A DNA stretch of 64,000 nt from Microbacterium sp. NIBRBAC000506063 (GTDB taxonomy: Bacteria; Actinomycetota; Actinomycetes; Actinomycetales; Microbacteriaceae): the NCBI RefSeq assembly GCF_017968845.1, contig NZ_CP072877.1:186001-250000 (forward strand). Direction: 5' to 3'. The notes beneath the pieces were generated by a model. That model saw only the letters and a list, made by a program, of their open reading frames with translations. It was not told the DNA's origin and did no database searches. This document shows positions 1 through 9,185 of the stretch, in pieces. Position numbers and translations under genes: made by a program. How positions within the stretch are numbered: the first letter of the stretch is position 1; every line of letters begins with the position of its first letter.

Positions 1-1
1 G

Positions 2-181
2 GAGCGTTCCAACCTCGACGTCAGCGGCATCCCGGGTGCGGCGCAGGTCGCGGTGCTGGAGAAGATCCTGCCCGTGCTCCTCGCCGACGGCGACGTGCAG
101 GGCGGGCAGGCGGCGCTCGATGACGCGCTCTCGAGCATCGTCCACGCCGAGTTCGCCGAGAAGGCCGTGAACGGCGGATGA
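2..181 (+). CDS. ABC importer substrate-binding protein, C-terminal end (partial)
   Basis: The last 59 codons of a gene that begins before the window. The tail starts ERSNLDVSGIPGAA and ends in EKAVNGG. Its stop overlaps the start of the next gene by an ATGA, so the two are translationally coupled. The next gene is a nitrate/sulfonate/taurine-type ABC permease, so a periplasmic-binding-type lipoprotein is the natural reading, but too little of the protein is visible to show a domain. The function is inferred from context only. Confidence 0.45.
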   Translation, partial: ERSNLDVSGIPGAAQVAVLEKILPVLLADGDVQGGQAALDDALSSIVHAEFAEKAVNGG

Positions 182-989
182 GCACGCTCACCGCGGACGC
201 GCCGGTCACCGAGGTGGCGGCTGCGCGTCGCCTCTGGGATCGGCGCGGTCTGCGGATCGCCGGAGGGATCATCCTTCCGGTACTCCTCCTGCTCGTCTGG
301 CACTTGGTCACCGCGAGCGGGCTCGTGCCGCCGTACCGGCTGCCCGCACCCGCATCCGTCTTCGCCGCTGCCATCGACCTGGCCGAGCGGGCCAACTGTG
401 GACGCATATCGCGATCTCGGTGCAGCGCGTCCTGCTCGGCTTCGCCATCGGCTCCGCGATCGGGCTCGCCATCGCCGCCGTTGTCGGCCTCTCGCGCCTG
501 GGCGATGTGCTGCTGAGCCCGACCCTGGCCGCCGTGCGGGCCGTGCCGTCGCTGGCCTGGGTGCCGCTGCTGATCCTGTGGATCGGGATCGGCGAGGAGT
601 CCAAGGTCACGCTCATCGCGATCGGCGCCTTCTTCCCTGTCTACACGACGGTGGCCGCCGCGCTCCGGCATGTGGATCCGCAGCTGGTGGAAGCCGGGCG
701 GTCTTTCAGCCTCAACGGCTGGTCGCTCTTCCGCACCGTGCAGCTGCCCGCGGTCGTTCCCTCGGTGGTGTCGGGGCTGCGCCTCGCCCTCGCTCAGTCC
801 TGGCTCTTCCTCGTGGCGGCCGAGCTCCTGGCCTCGTCGATGGGTCTCGGCTTCCTTCTCGACGACTCGCAGAACAACGGTCGCGTCGACCGCATCCTCC
901 TTGCGATCGTTCTCCTCGCCCTCCTCGGCGCTCTGTCCAACGCCCTCCTCGGGTTCGCCGAGAAGCGCCTGCTGAAGAGGTGGACATGA
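178..989 (+). CDS. ABC transporter permease, nitrate/sulfonate/taurine type (one frameshift)
   Basis: Integral membrane subunit of an importer, about 270 residues once one base is restored. The N-terminal part shows a membrane segment after an Arg-rich start. The second half carries the coupling loop (EAGRSFSLNGWSLFRT followed by QLPAVVPSVVSGLRLA) that contacts the ATPase. The frame changes at the GGG run at 389-391; one extra G joins LAERG to QLWTHIAISVQRV. The start overlaps the upstream gene (ATGA) and the stop overlaps acsA. No ATPase gene follows, so it must lie upstream or elsewhere. The substrate (sulfonate, nitrate, riboflavin-precursor or similar) cannot be told from this subunit. 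Confidence 0.8.
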
Positions 990-2976
990 CCGACGAGGCT
1001 CGCCTCGTGGAGACCCGCACCTTTCCCGCACCCTCCGGCTTCGCAGCGCAGGCCAACGTCACCGCGGAGGCCTACGCGCGGGCCGCCGCCGATCCGGAGG
1101 CGTTCTGGGCCGAGGCCGCGGCGCGCCTCGACTGGCGCGAGGGATGGCACACCGTCAGCGCGTGGGATCCGCCGCAGGGCGAGTCGATCCCGGCCGCACG
1201 CTGGTTTCTCGGCGGCACGCTCAATGTCGCCGAGAACTGCGTCGACCGGCATGTCAGGGCCGGCAAGGGCGAAAAGGTCGCGCTCTACTTCGAAGGCGAG
1301 CGCGGCGATCGCCTGGCCGTGACCTACGCCGATCTGCAGCGGCGCGTCGCGCAGGCGGCCCACGCGCTGACCGCGCTGGGCGTCGTCGCCGGCGATCGCG
1401 TCGTGGTCTACCTGCCTGTGCTCGTCGAGACGGTCGTCATCACCCTCGCCTGTGCGCGGATCGGTGCCGTGCACTCCCTGGTCTTCGGCGGCTTCTCCGC
1501 CGAGGCGCTGCGCTTCCGTCTGCAGGACACGGGCGCCAAGCTGCTCGTGACCAGCGACGGACAGTTCCGGCGGGGGAAGGCCACCGAGGTGAAGTCGACG
1601 GCGGATGCCGCAGCCGAAGGGCTGGCCGCACTCGAGCACGTCCTCGTGCTGCGCCGGACCGGGCAGGAGGTCCCTGGACGCCGGGACGCGACGTCTGGTG
1701 GCACGAGGTCGTCGACACGGCCAGCACCGAGCACGAGGCGCAGGCCTTCGATGCCGAGCATCCGCTGTTCATCATCTACACCTCGGGGACGACCGGCAAG
1801 CCGAAGGGTCTCGTGCACACCTCCGGCGGGTATCTCACCCAGGCGAGTTGGGCGCACTGGGCGCACTTCGACGCGAAGCCGGATGACGTGCACTGGTGCA
1901 CGGCCGACCTCGCCTGGGTGACCGCGCACACCTACGAGATCTACGGGCCGCTCTCCAACGGACTGACCCAGGTGATCTACGAGGGGACGCCCGACAGCCC
2001 GCACCGGGAGCGTCATCTCGAGATCATCGAGCGCTACGGGGTCACGGTCTACTACACGGCGCCGACGCTCATCCGCACCTTCATGACCTGGTTCGGCGGC
2101 GGCCTGCCCGGGGGCCACGATCTCTCCAGCATCCGACTGCTCGGCACCGTGGGAGAGGCCATCAACCCGGAGGCCTGGATCTGGTTCCACCGCAACTTCG
2201 GAGGCGGACAGGTCCCCGTGGTCGACACCTGGTGGCAGTCCGAGACGGGTGCGGCGATGGTCGCACCGCTGCCGGGCGTCACGACGTTGAAGCCGGGCTC
2301 GGCCAGCGTGCCTCTGCCCGGGATCGACGTCGCCGTCGTCGACGAAGAGGGGCGCGATGTTCAGCCGGGCCGCTCCGGATCCCTCGTCGTCCGGCGTCCC
2401 TGGCCCGGGATGGCGCGGACGGTATGGGGCGATCCGGAGCGCTACCGCGACTCCTACTGGTCGGCCTATGCCGGGCACGGTGCGCACGGGGGCTTCTATC
2501 TCGCCGGCGACGGCGCGACGAGGGACGCCGACGGCTACATCTGGGTCCTCGGCCGGCTCGACGACGTCGTGAACGTCTCCGGGCACCGGCTCTCCACGAT
2601 CGAGATCGAGTCCGCGCTCGTCGCGCACGAGTCGGTCGGCGAGGCGGGGAGCACCGGGGTCTCCGATCCGGTGACCGGCCAGGCCGTCGCGGCGTTCGTC
2701 ACCCCGGCCGCGCAGGCGGTGCCGGAGCCCGCGGCGCTGAGTGAGCAGGTCGCCCGACAGATCGGGCCCGTCGCCAAGCCGAAGCACGTGATCGTCGTTC
2801 CCGATCTTCCCAAGACCCGCTCGGGGAAGATCCTGCGAAGACTGCTGGCGCAGCTGTGGGAGGCTGAGCAGGAGCGTCGCGCGGGACGCACGCCCGCGCC
2901 GCTGGGAGACACGACGTCGCTCCAGAACCCCGAGGCCGTCGAGCAGATCGCGCTCGCCCTGAGCAACACACAGTAA
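986..2976 (+). CDS. acsA: Acetyl-CoA synthetase (one frameshift)
   Basis: Converts acetate, ATP and CoA to acetyl-CoA through an acetyl-adenylate, in the cytoplasm. About 663 residues, the usual AMP-forming acyl-CoA synthetase length. Visible motifs: the phosphate-binding loop YTSGTTGKPKG, the substrate-pocket segment DTWWQSETG, the hinge region FYLAGDGATRDADGY, and the C-terminal catalytic lysine in KTRSGKILRR, a known acetylation target in this family. The N-terminal part (LNVAENCVDRH) is typical of acetyl- rather than long-chain enzymes; a propionyl-CoA synthetase is the alternative. The frame breaks at CCC 1672-1674; a fourth C restores EVPWTPGRDVWW. It overlaps the permease stop and is followed 7 bases later by metY. 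Confidence 0.9.
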
Positions 2977-2983
2977 GGACACC

Positions 2984-4287
2984 ATGACGGAAGAACACCG
3001 ATTCGGGTTCCGCACCCGTGCCCTGCACGCCGGCGGGACTCCGGATGCCGTGACGGGCGCGCGCGCCGTGCCGATCTACCAGACCACCTCGTTCGTGTTC
3101 GACGACGCGGCCGACGCGGGCAACCTCTTCGCCCTGCAGAAGTACGGCAACATCTACTCGCGCATCGGCAACCCGACCGTCGCCGCCTTCGAGGAGCGAC
3201 TGGCCTCGCTCGAGGGCGGGATCGGCGCGGTCGCGACCGCCTCGGGGATGAGCGCGGAGTTCATCACCTTCGCGGCCCTCGTCGGGGCCGGCGACCACGT
3301 CGTCGCGTCGGCACAGCTCTACGGCGGCACGGTGACGCAGCTGGATGTCACACTGCGCCGTTTCGGCGTCGAGACGACGTTCGTGGCCTCGACCGATCCC
3401 GCCGACTACGCGGCGGCGATCCGGCCGGAGACGAAGCTGGTCTACGTCGAGGCGATCGGGAACCCGTCCGGCGAGATCTCCGACATCGAGGGTCTTGCCG
3501 CCGTCGCGCACGAGGCCGGCGTGCCCCTCGTCGTCGATGCGACCCTGGCGACGCCCTATCTGACACGTCCGCTCGAACACGGCGCCGACATCGTGATCCA
3601 CTCGGCGACGAAGTTCCTGGGTGGTCACGGCACCACGCTCGGCGGCGTCGTGATCGAGAAGGGCACGTTCGACTGGTCCAGCGGGCGCTTCCCGCAGATG
3701 ACCGAGCCGGTGGAGTCGTACGGCGGCATCCGCTGGTGGGACAACTTCGGCGAGTACGGGTTCCTCACCAAGCTCCGCTCGGAGCAGCTGCGTGACATCG
3801 GCCCGGCGCTGAGCCCGCAGTCGGCGTTCCAGCTCCTGCAGGGTGTCGAGACCCTTCCGCAGCGGATGGACGCGCACGTCGCGAACGCCCGGATCGTCGC
3901 CGAATGGCTCGACTCCGATCCGCGCGTGTCCTATGTCACCTGGGCGGGGCTGGAGAGTCACCCGCACCACGAGCGCGCGAAGAAGTACCTCCCGCTCGGC
4001 CCCGGATCGGTCTTCGCCTTCGGCGTGGCCGGCGACGACGGCCGTGCGGCGGCCGAGCGCGTGATCGAGAACCTACAGCTGGCCTCGCACCTGGCCAATA
4101 TCGGCGACGCGCGGACCCTGGTGATCCACCCCGCCTCGACGACGCACCGTCAGCTCACCGCCGAGCAGCTCGTGGCCGCGGGGCACCCGCCGACCTCATC
4201 CGCATCTCGGTCGGTCTCGAAGACTCCGAAGACATCATCTGGGACCTGGATCAGGCCCTCACCGCGGCGACGGGAGCCACACGATGA
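2984..4287 (+). CDS. metY: O-acetylhomoserine sulfhydrylase, PLP enzyme (one frameshift)
   Basis: Pyridoxal-phosphate enzyme of the Cys/Met metabolism family, about 434 residues. It would make homocysteine (or methionine) from O-acetylhomoserine and sulfide or methanethiol. The PLP lysine lies in SATKFLGGHGTTLGG, and the N-terminal RALHAGGTPDAVTGARAVPIYQTTSF-type opening (here from residue 9) is characteristic of the MetY subgroup rather than MetB. A frame break at GGGG 4180-4183 near the C-terminus is repaired by one G, giving AAGAPADLIRISVGLED. The start follows an AAGGACACC ribosome site. It overlaps the next gene by ATGA. Confidence 0.88.
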
Positions 4288-4853
4288 GCGCGGCGGATCA
4301 GGCGGCGGCCTGCGAGATCACCCCACCGGCGGAGGCCTGCGCGCTGCCGGGCGTCGCGGCGACGCCCGGGCGCACCTGGGTCGGTCCGAACCAGGGGGAG
4401 CGCTTCGCGCTGCTGCGCCGCTCGCGCTCGGTCGCGATCGTCGGTGCCTCGAACAACCCCGCCCGTGCCTCCTACTTCGTCGCGACCTATCTGCTGTCGA
4501 GTTCGCCCTACGACGTCTACTTCGTCAACCCGCGGGCCGACGAGATCCTCGGGCAGCCGGTGTACGCGTCGCTGGCCGATCTGCCGGTCGTCCCCGACAT
4601 CGTCGACGTGTTCCGGCGCCACGAGGACCTTCCCGGTGTCGCGCAGGAGGCGATCGACGTGGGCGCGAAGACGCTCTGGCTGCAGCTGGGCTCCTGGAAC
4701 GAGGAGGCGGCGGCCCTTGCCGAAGCGGCCGGGCTCTCGGTCGTCATGGATCGCTGCGTCAAGATCGAGCACGCCCGCTTCCACGGCGGTCTACACCTCG
4801 CCGGCTTCGACACGGGCGTGATCAGCTCGAAGAGGCAGGTTCTCGCGCGCTGA
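4284..4853 (+). CDS. CoA-binding domain protein (YccU-like)
   Basis: A 189-residue cytoplasmic protein made of one Rossmann-type CoA-binding domain. The nucleotide loop is visible as SVAIVGASNNPARAS near residue 50, then VYFVNPRADEILGQPVY and the conserved end DRCVKIEHARF. Proteins of this family resemble the CoA-binding half of succinyl-CoA synthetase; no enzymatic activity is established for the stand-alone forms. The start is fixed by the ATGA overlap with metY. The pairing with a sulfur-amino-acid enzyme is common in actinobacteria but does not by itself reveal the substrate. The reading frame is intact. Confidence 0.82.
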   Translation: MSAADQAAACEITPPAEACALPGVAATPGRTWVGPNQGERFALLRRSRSVAIVGASNNPARASYFVATYLLSSSPYDVYFVNPRADEILGQPVYASLADLPVVPDIVDVFRRHEDLPGVAQEAIDVGAKTLWLQLGSWNEEAAALAEAAGLSVVMDRCVKIEHARFHGGLHLAGFDTGVISSKRQVLAR

Positions 4854-4889
4854 CAGCGGGTGGCGGCATCCGATGCCAGGATGGAAAGC

Positions 4890-5489
4890 ATGCCTCTGAT
4901 CGCACTGACCGGCGGGATCGCGTCGGGCAAGTCCACCATCGCCGCTCGCCTGCGCGAGCACGGCGCGGTGATCGTCGACGCGGACGCGATCGTGCGCGAC
5001 GTGCAGGCTCCGGGCTCTCCGGTGTTGGCCGAGATCGCCCAGGCCTTCGGCGACGACATGGTGACGGATGCCGGCGAGCTGGACCGTGCGGCGCTGGGTG
5101 CCCGCGTCTTCGGTGACGACGAGGCGCTCGCGCGGCTCAACGCGATCGTGCATCCCGCCGTGCGTGCGGAGTCGGCGCGGCGTTTCGGGGAGGCGTTCGA
5201 CGCTGACCCCGAAGCCGTCGTCGTCTATGACGTGCCGCTGCTCGTCGAGGCGCGGGTGGACGACCCCTGGGATCTCATCGTCGTGGCCGACGCCCCGGCC
5301 CAGCTGCGCCTCGAGCGTCTGGTCGCCCACCGCGACATGGAGCCGGATGCCGCACAGGCCCGCATCGATGCGCAGGTGTCGGATGCCGCGCGCCGCGCGA
5401 TCGCGGACGTCGTCGTCGACACCTCGGGAACCCTGGAGGAGACGCTCGCGCAGACCGACGCCCTGTGGGAGCGTCTGCGGCCGCGGTGA
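4890..5489 (+). CDS. coaE: Dephospho-CoA kinase
   Basis: Phosphorylates dephospho-CoA at the 3'-hydroxyl of the ribose, the last step of coenzyme A synthesis. 199 residues, intact. The P-loop is at the extreme N-terminus ([13 protein letters not shown]), followed by the acceptor-site aspartate in [12 protein letters not shown] and the lid region [17 protein letters not shown] chose the ATG at 4890 because it places the P-loop at residue 7 as in other CoaE proteins; in-frame ATGs at 4881 and upstream would add an unconserved leader. It precedes uvrB, an arrangement common in Actinobacteria. Confidence 0.93.
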   Translation: MPLIALTGGIASGKSTIAARLREHGAVIVDADAIVRDVQAPGSPVLAEIAQAFGDDMVTDAGELDRAALGARVFGDDEALARLNAIVHPAVRAESARRFGEAFDADPEAVVVYDVPLLVEARVDDPWDLIVVADAPAQLRLERLVAHRDMEPDAAQARIDAQVSDAARRAIADVVVDTSGTLEETLAQTDALWERLRPR

Positions 5490-5562
5490 GCGACCGACCT
5501 CCAGGGCACTCGCGGCGGGATGCGCCGCAGGCGAACTCCGTCCGGATGTCGGATGCGGCGCC

Positions 5563-5568
5563 TACGCT
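5563..5568 (+). promoter_or_regulatory. -10 element of uvrB (TACGCT), leaderless start
   Basis: TACGCT ends exactly 6 bases before the uvrB ATG, so transcription should begin at or next to the start codon. No Shine-Dalgarno stretch lies upstream. No convincing -35 box and no palindromic LexA site (TCGAAC with GTTCGA) are visible in the 85-base gap after coaE. Confidence 0.55.
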
Positions 5569-5574
5569 GGAGTG

Positions 5575-7643
5575 ATGCAGACCACACGCAGCGTGCGACC
5601 CTTCGAGGTCGTCAGTGAGTACGCGCCGGCCGGCGACCAGCCGCAGGCGATCTCAGAGCTCGCCGCGCGCATCAACGCGGGCGAGACCGATGTCGTGCTG
5701 CTGGGCGCGACCGGCACCGGAAAGTCGGCGACGACGGCCTGGCTCATCGAGCAGGTGCAGCGGCCGACCCTGGTGCTCGCGCACAACAAGACGCTCGCCG
5801 CGCAGCTGGCCAACGAGTTCCGCGAGCTCATGCCGCACAACGCGGTCGAGTACTTCGTCTCGTACTACGACTACTACCAGCCCGAGGCCTACGTGCCGCA
5901 GACCGACACCTTCATCGAGAAAGACAGCTCGATCAACGCCGAGGTCGAGCGGCTGCGGCACTCGACGACGAACTCGCTGCTCTCGCGGCGCGATGTCGTC
6001 GTGGTCTCGACGGTCTCCTGCATCTACGGACTCGGCGCTCCGGAGGAGTACCTGCGGGCGATGGTCGCGCTGCAGGTGGGGGAGCGCTACGACCGCGACG
6101 CCCTCATCCGGCAGTTCATCTCGATGCAGTACAACCGCAACGACGTCGACTTCTCCCGCGGCAACTTCCGCGTGCGCGGCGACACGATCGAGATCATCCC
6201 GGTCTACGAAGAGCATGCGATCCGCATCGAGCTGTTCGGCGACGAGATCGAGGCGCTGTACTCGCTGCATCCGCTCACCGGCGATGTGATCGCGAAGCTC
6301 GATTCGGTGCCGATCTTCCCGGCCTCCCACTATGTGGCGGGGACGGACGTCATCCAGCGGGCGATCGGCACGATCGAGACCGAGCTGGCGGCGAGGCTGT
6401 CCGAGCTGGAGCGGCAGGGCAAGCTGCTGGAGGCGCAGCGCCTGCGCATGCGCACGACCTTCGACCTCGAGATGCTGCAGCAGCTCGGCTTCTGCTCCGG
6501 CATCGAGAACTACTCGCGACACCTCGACGGTCGCGAGCCCGGCGAGCCGCCGCACACGCTGCTGGACTTCTTCCCCGACGACTTCCTCATGGTCATCGAC
6601 GAGTCGCACGTGACGGTGCCGCAGATCGGCGCGATGTACGAGGGCGACGCCTCGCGCAAGCGCACGCTCGTCGAGCACGGCTTCCGGCTGCCCAGCGCCC
6701 TCGACAACAGGCCGCTGCGCTTCGACGAGTTCAAGAATCGGATCGGCCAGACCGTGTACCTGTCGGCGACACCGGGCAAGTACGAGATGAACATCGCCGA
6801 CGGCGTGGTCGAGCAGATCATCCGCCCGACGGGCCTGGTCGACCCGAAGATCGTCGTGAAGCCGTCCAAGGGGCAGATCGACGACCTCCTGGAGGAGATC
6901 CGCCTGCGGGTCGACCGAGACGAGCGCGTGCTGGTCACGACGCTCACGAAGAAGATGGCCGAGGAGCTCACCGACTTCCTCGGCGAGCACGGGGTGCGCG
7001 TGCGCTATCTGCACTCCGACGTCGACACGCTGCGGCGCGTCGAGCTGCTCACGGAGCTGCGGGCCGGCGTCTATGACGTGCTCGTCGGCATCAACCTGCT
7101 CCGCGAGGGGCTCGATCTTCCCGAGGTGTCGCTCGTGGCGATCCTCGACGCCGACAAAGAGGGTTCCTGCGTTCGGGCACCTCGCTCATCCAGACGATCG
7201 GTCGCGCCGCGCGAAACGTCTCCGGTGAGGTGCACATGTACGCCGACAGGGTGACCGACTCGATGGCGAGTGCGATCGAGGAGACCGAGCGTCGCCGCGA
7301 GAAGCAGATCGCCTACAACGAGGCCAACGGCATCGATCCGCAGCCCTTGCGCAAGCGCATCGCCGACATCACCGAGGTGCTCGCCCGCGAGGGCGCCGAC
7401 ACCGCGGAGATGCTGTCGAAGAAGGGCCGGTCGGGCAAGGGCAAGAGCCCGACGCCGCAGTTGCGCCGCGAGGGGATCGCGGCCGAGGGTGCCGAGCAGC
7501 TCGAGGCGACGATCGGCGATCTCTCCGCGCAGATGCTCGCCGCCGCCGAAGAGCTGAAGTTCGAGCTCGCCGCGCGCCTGCGCGACGAAGTGCAGGACCT
7601 CAAGAAGGAGCTGCGCGCCATGGAGCGCGCCGGACACGCGTAG
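5575..7643 (+). CDS. uvrB: Excinuclease ABC subunit B (one frameshift)
   Basis: Damage-verifying helicase-like subunit of nucleotide excision repair; receives DNA from UvrA and recruits UvrC. About 689 residues. Motifs: Walker [11 protein letters not shown] near residue 45, the beta-hairpin region [13 protein letters not shown], helicase motif [11 protein letters not shown], motif VI region QTIGRAARN, and a C-terminal UVR domain ([14 protein letters not shown]) that contacts UvrC. The frame breaks at GGG 7161-7163; a fourth G gives [16 protein letters not shown]. The start is set by the [16 protein letters not shown]-terminus and a -10 element 6 bases upstream. uvrA and uvrC follow within 8 kb. 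Confidence 0.95.
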
Positions 7644-7689
7644 ACGGCGGGTGCGCGTCGGCGAGAGACGCGCGGGCACAGGAGGCGGT

Positions 7690-8129
7690 ATGGAACAGCG
7701 ACTCACGCTCATCACACTGGGCGTCGCGGATCTCGATCGCGCGATCGGCTTCTACCGTGCTCTCGGGTGGGTGCCGCATCCGGGCTCCGTCGCCGGCGAG
7801 GTCGCCTTCTACCAGGCGGGCGGCATGGCGATCGCCCTCTGGTCGCGGGCGTCGCTGGCCGAAGACTCCTGCGTCTCGGATGCCGGCGGTTGGGCGGAGT
7901 GACGCTCGCCCACAACGTCCGCTCGAGCGACGAGGTCGACGCCGTGCTCCTCGAGGCGAAGCATGCCGGTGCGCGGATCGGGAGATCTGGCGCTCCGACG
8001 CCCTGGGGCGGGTACTCGGGCGTGTTCATCGATCTCGACGGCCACCCCTGGGAGGTGGCCTGGAACCCCGGCTGGCCGCTGGACGCCTCCGGCGCCGTGA
8101 CGATCGGCGGCGCGGCAGAGGGGGAGTGA
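7690..8129 (+). CDS. VOC (glyoxalase/bleomycin-resistance fold) protein (one frameshift)
   Basis: About 146 residues of the vicinal-oxygen-chelate fold: two betaalphabetabetabeta modules, the first with LGVADLDRAIGFYRALGW, the second with YSGVFIDLDGHPWEVAWNPGW. Family members are glyoxalases, dioxygenases or fosfomycin/bleomycin binders; this one resembles the many uncharacterised single-domain types, and the substrate is unknown. The frame breaks at GGG 7892-7894; one G restores GGWGGVTLAHNVRS. A GGAGG ribosome site precedes the ATG. The next gene starts 4 bases after its stop, so the two are likely co-transcribed. Confidence 0.8.
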
Positions 8130-8133
8130 CGTC

Positions 8134-8478
8134 GTGAACGAGAAGCGCGCAGAGCTCGCCGACCGCATCCGATCGCTCCTGTCCGACGAGCCGACGTGCG
8201 AGCAGAAGCGGATGTTCGGCAGCCTGGCCTTCCTGGTGTACGGCCGGATTGTGGCGGCGGCCTGGGGCGAGGGTGATCTGCTGGTGCGTGTCGATCCCGA
8301 GCGCAGCGCCGACCTGTTGCTGAGCGACGGCGTCCGGCAGGCGGAGATGGGCCCGCGGCGGAAGAAGATGGGGCTCGGCTGGCTTGATGTGCCGGCCGAG
8401 GTCGTCGCCGACGACGAGCGGCTGCTGTTCTGGATCGATGCCGCCCGTGAGTACGCCGGGCTCAGGGGCAGTGCATGA
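8134..8478 (+). CDS. TfoX N-terminal domain protein
   Basis: 114 residues, intact, GTG start right after the VOC gene. The whole protein is one TfoX/Sxy N-terminal domain: the conserved KRMFGSLAFLVYGRIVAAAW patch near residue 25 and a C-terminal WIDAAREYAG helix. In gammaproteobacteria TfoX proteins act in competence, but stand-alone N-terminal domains are widespread in actinobacteria with no known role, so I do not assign one. Its last 17 bases overlap the 3' end of the gene on the opposite strand. Confidence 0.8.
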   Translation: MNEKRAELADRIRSLLSDEPTCEQKRMFGSLAFLVYGRIVAAAWGEGDLLVRVDPERSADLLLSDGVRQAEMGPRRKKMGLGWLDVPAEVVADDERLLFWIDAAREYAGLRGSA

Positions 8479-8698
8479 GCGGTTTCGGCCCGGTGCGATC
8501 GAACTCGTGCCGGGACATCGGCGCCCCGCAGAGCGGGCAGGCGCGCTCGGTGCGGTTGGGCTCGGGCTCCGTGTCGTAGGGTCCGACCGAGGCCGGACCG
8601 GCCAGGCGGATGAGCCGTGAGTTGAGGTAGCGATACCAGCCGCCCGCGGCCGCGACTCGCGCGCGGAGCGGCGGTCTGTCCGAATCGTTTTGTGCCAT
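8462..8698 (-). CDS. Small hypothetical protein with CxxC knuckle
   Basis: 78 residues reading left, starting MAQNDSDRPPLRAR. The C-terminal third carries a zinc-ribbon-like pair: ACPLCGAPMSRHEF and a late Cys in MHCP. The middle GGWYRYLNSRLIRLAG looks like a short amphipathic helix. It is divergent from the MarR/OhrR-type gene, with 34 bases between the starts and an inverted repeat in that gap, so it is probably under control of that regulator. I do not recognise a named family. Confidence 0.6.
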   Translation of the reverse strand: MAQNDSDRPPLRARVAAAGGWYRYLNSRLIRLAGPASVGPYDTEPEPNRTERACPLCGAPMSRHEFDRTGPKPLMHCP

Positions 8699-8703
8699 GA
8701 TCA

Positions 8704-8715
8704 TTAGTGTACTAA
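8704..8715. promoter_or_regulatory. Candidate MarR/OhrR operator (TTAGT-GT-ACTAA)
   Basis: A perfect 5-2-5 inverted repeat in the 34-base gap between two divergent starts (8698 leftward, 8733 rightward). MarR-family proteins typically bind such palindromes in their own promoter; its position would let one dimer repress both directions. The sequence is AT-rich in an otherwise GC-rich neighbourhood. Confidence 0.5.
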
Positions 8716-8732
8716 GCAAGTGAGGGGAGATC

Positions 8733-9170
8733 ATGACGAGTCGCGACGACATGCTCAAGCTCGACAACCAGCTCTGCTTCGCGATCGTGACGGCGGCCCG
8801 CAACGTCGTCTCGATCTACCGTCCGGTGCTCGAGCCGCTGCAGCTGACCCATCCTCAGTATCTCGTCATGCTCGCGCTGTGGGAGAAGGCCCCGCGTTCA
8901 CTGGGCGAACTCGCCGAGGAGCTGGCGATGGAACCGGCGACCCTGTCGCCGATCATCAAGCGGCTCGAGGCGCAGGGGCGCCTGTCGCGAACGCGCCGCG
9001 CCGACGACGAGCGGGTGCTCGACATCGGGTTGACGGATGCCGGAACGGCCCTGCGCGAACAGGCGCTGGCCGTTCCGGAGCAGATCATGGCGCGGGTCGG
9101 GCTCTCCGTCGCCGAGCTGACGGCGCTCCGCGACGGTCTCGCACCGTTCGCCGGGCGGATGCCGGGCTGA
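8733..9170 (+). CDS. MarR-family regulator, OhrR-like peroxide sensor
   Basis: 145 residues, winged-helix repressor. The opening LDNQLCFAIVTAARNV followed by YRPVLEPLQLTHPQYL matches OhrR proteins, including the single N-terminal cysteine (residue 15, in NQLCFA) that senses organic hydroperoxides. The recognition helix region is LGELAEELAMEPATLSPIIKRL and the wing RTRRADDERVLDIGLT. OhrR normally controls an adjacent ohr peroxidase; none is seen here. The neighbour that shares its operator is the small CxxC protein on the other strand. The start follows a GAGGGGA ribosome site. Peroxide sensing is inferred from the cysteine. Confidence 0.78.
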   Translation: MTSRDDMLKLDNQLCFAIVTAARNVVSIYRPVLEPLQLTHPQYLVMLALWEKAPRSLGELAEELAMEPATLSPIIKRLEAQGRLSRTRRADDERVLDIGLTDAGTALREQALAVPEQIMARVGLSVAELTALRDGLAPFAGRMPG

Positions 9171-9185
9171 GGCGCGGAGCTCGGC

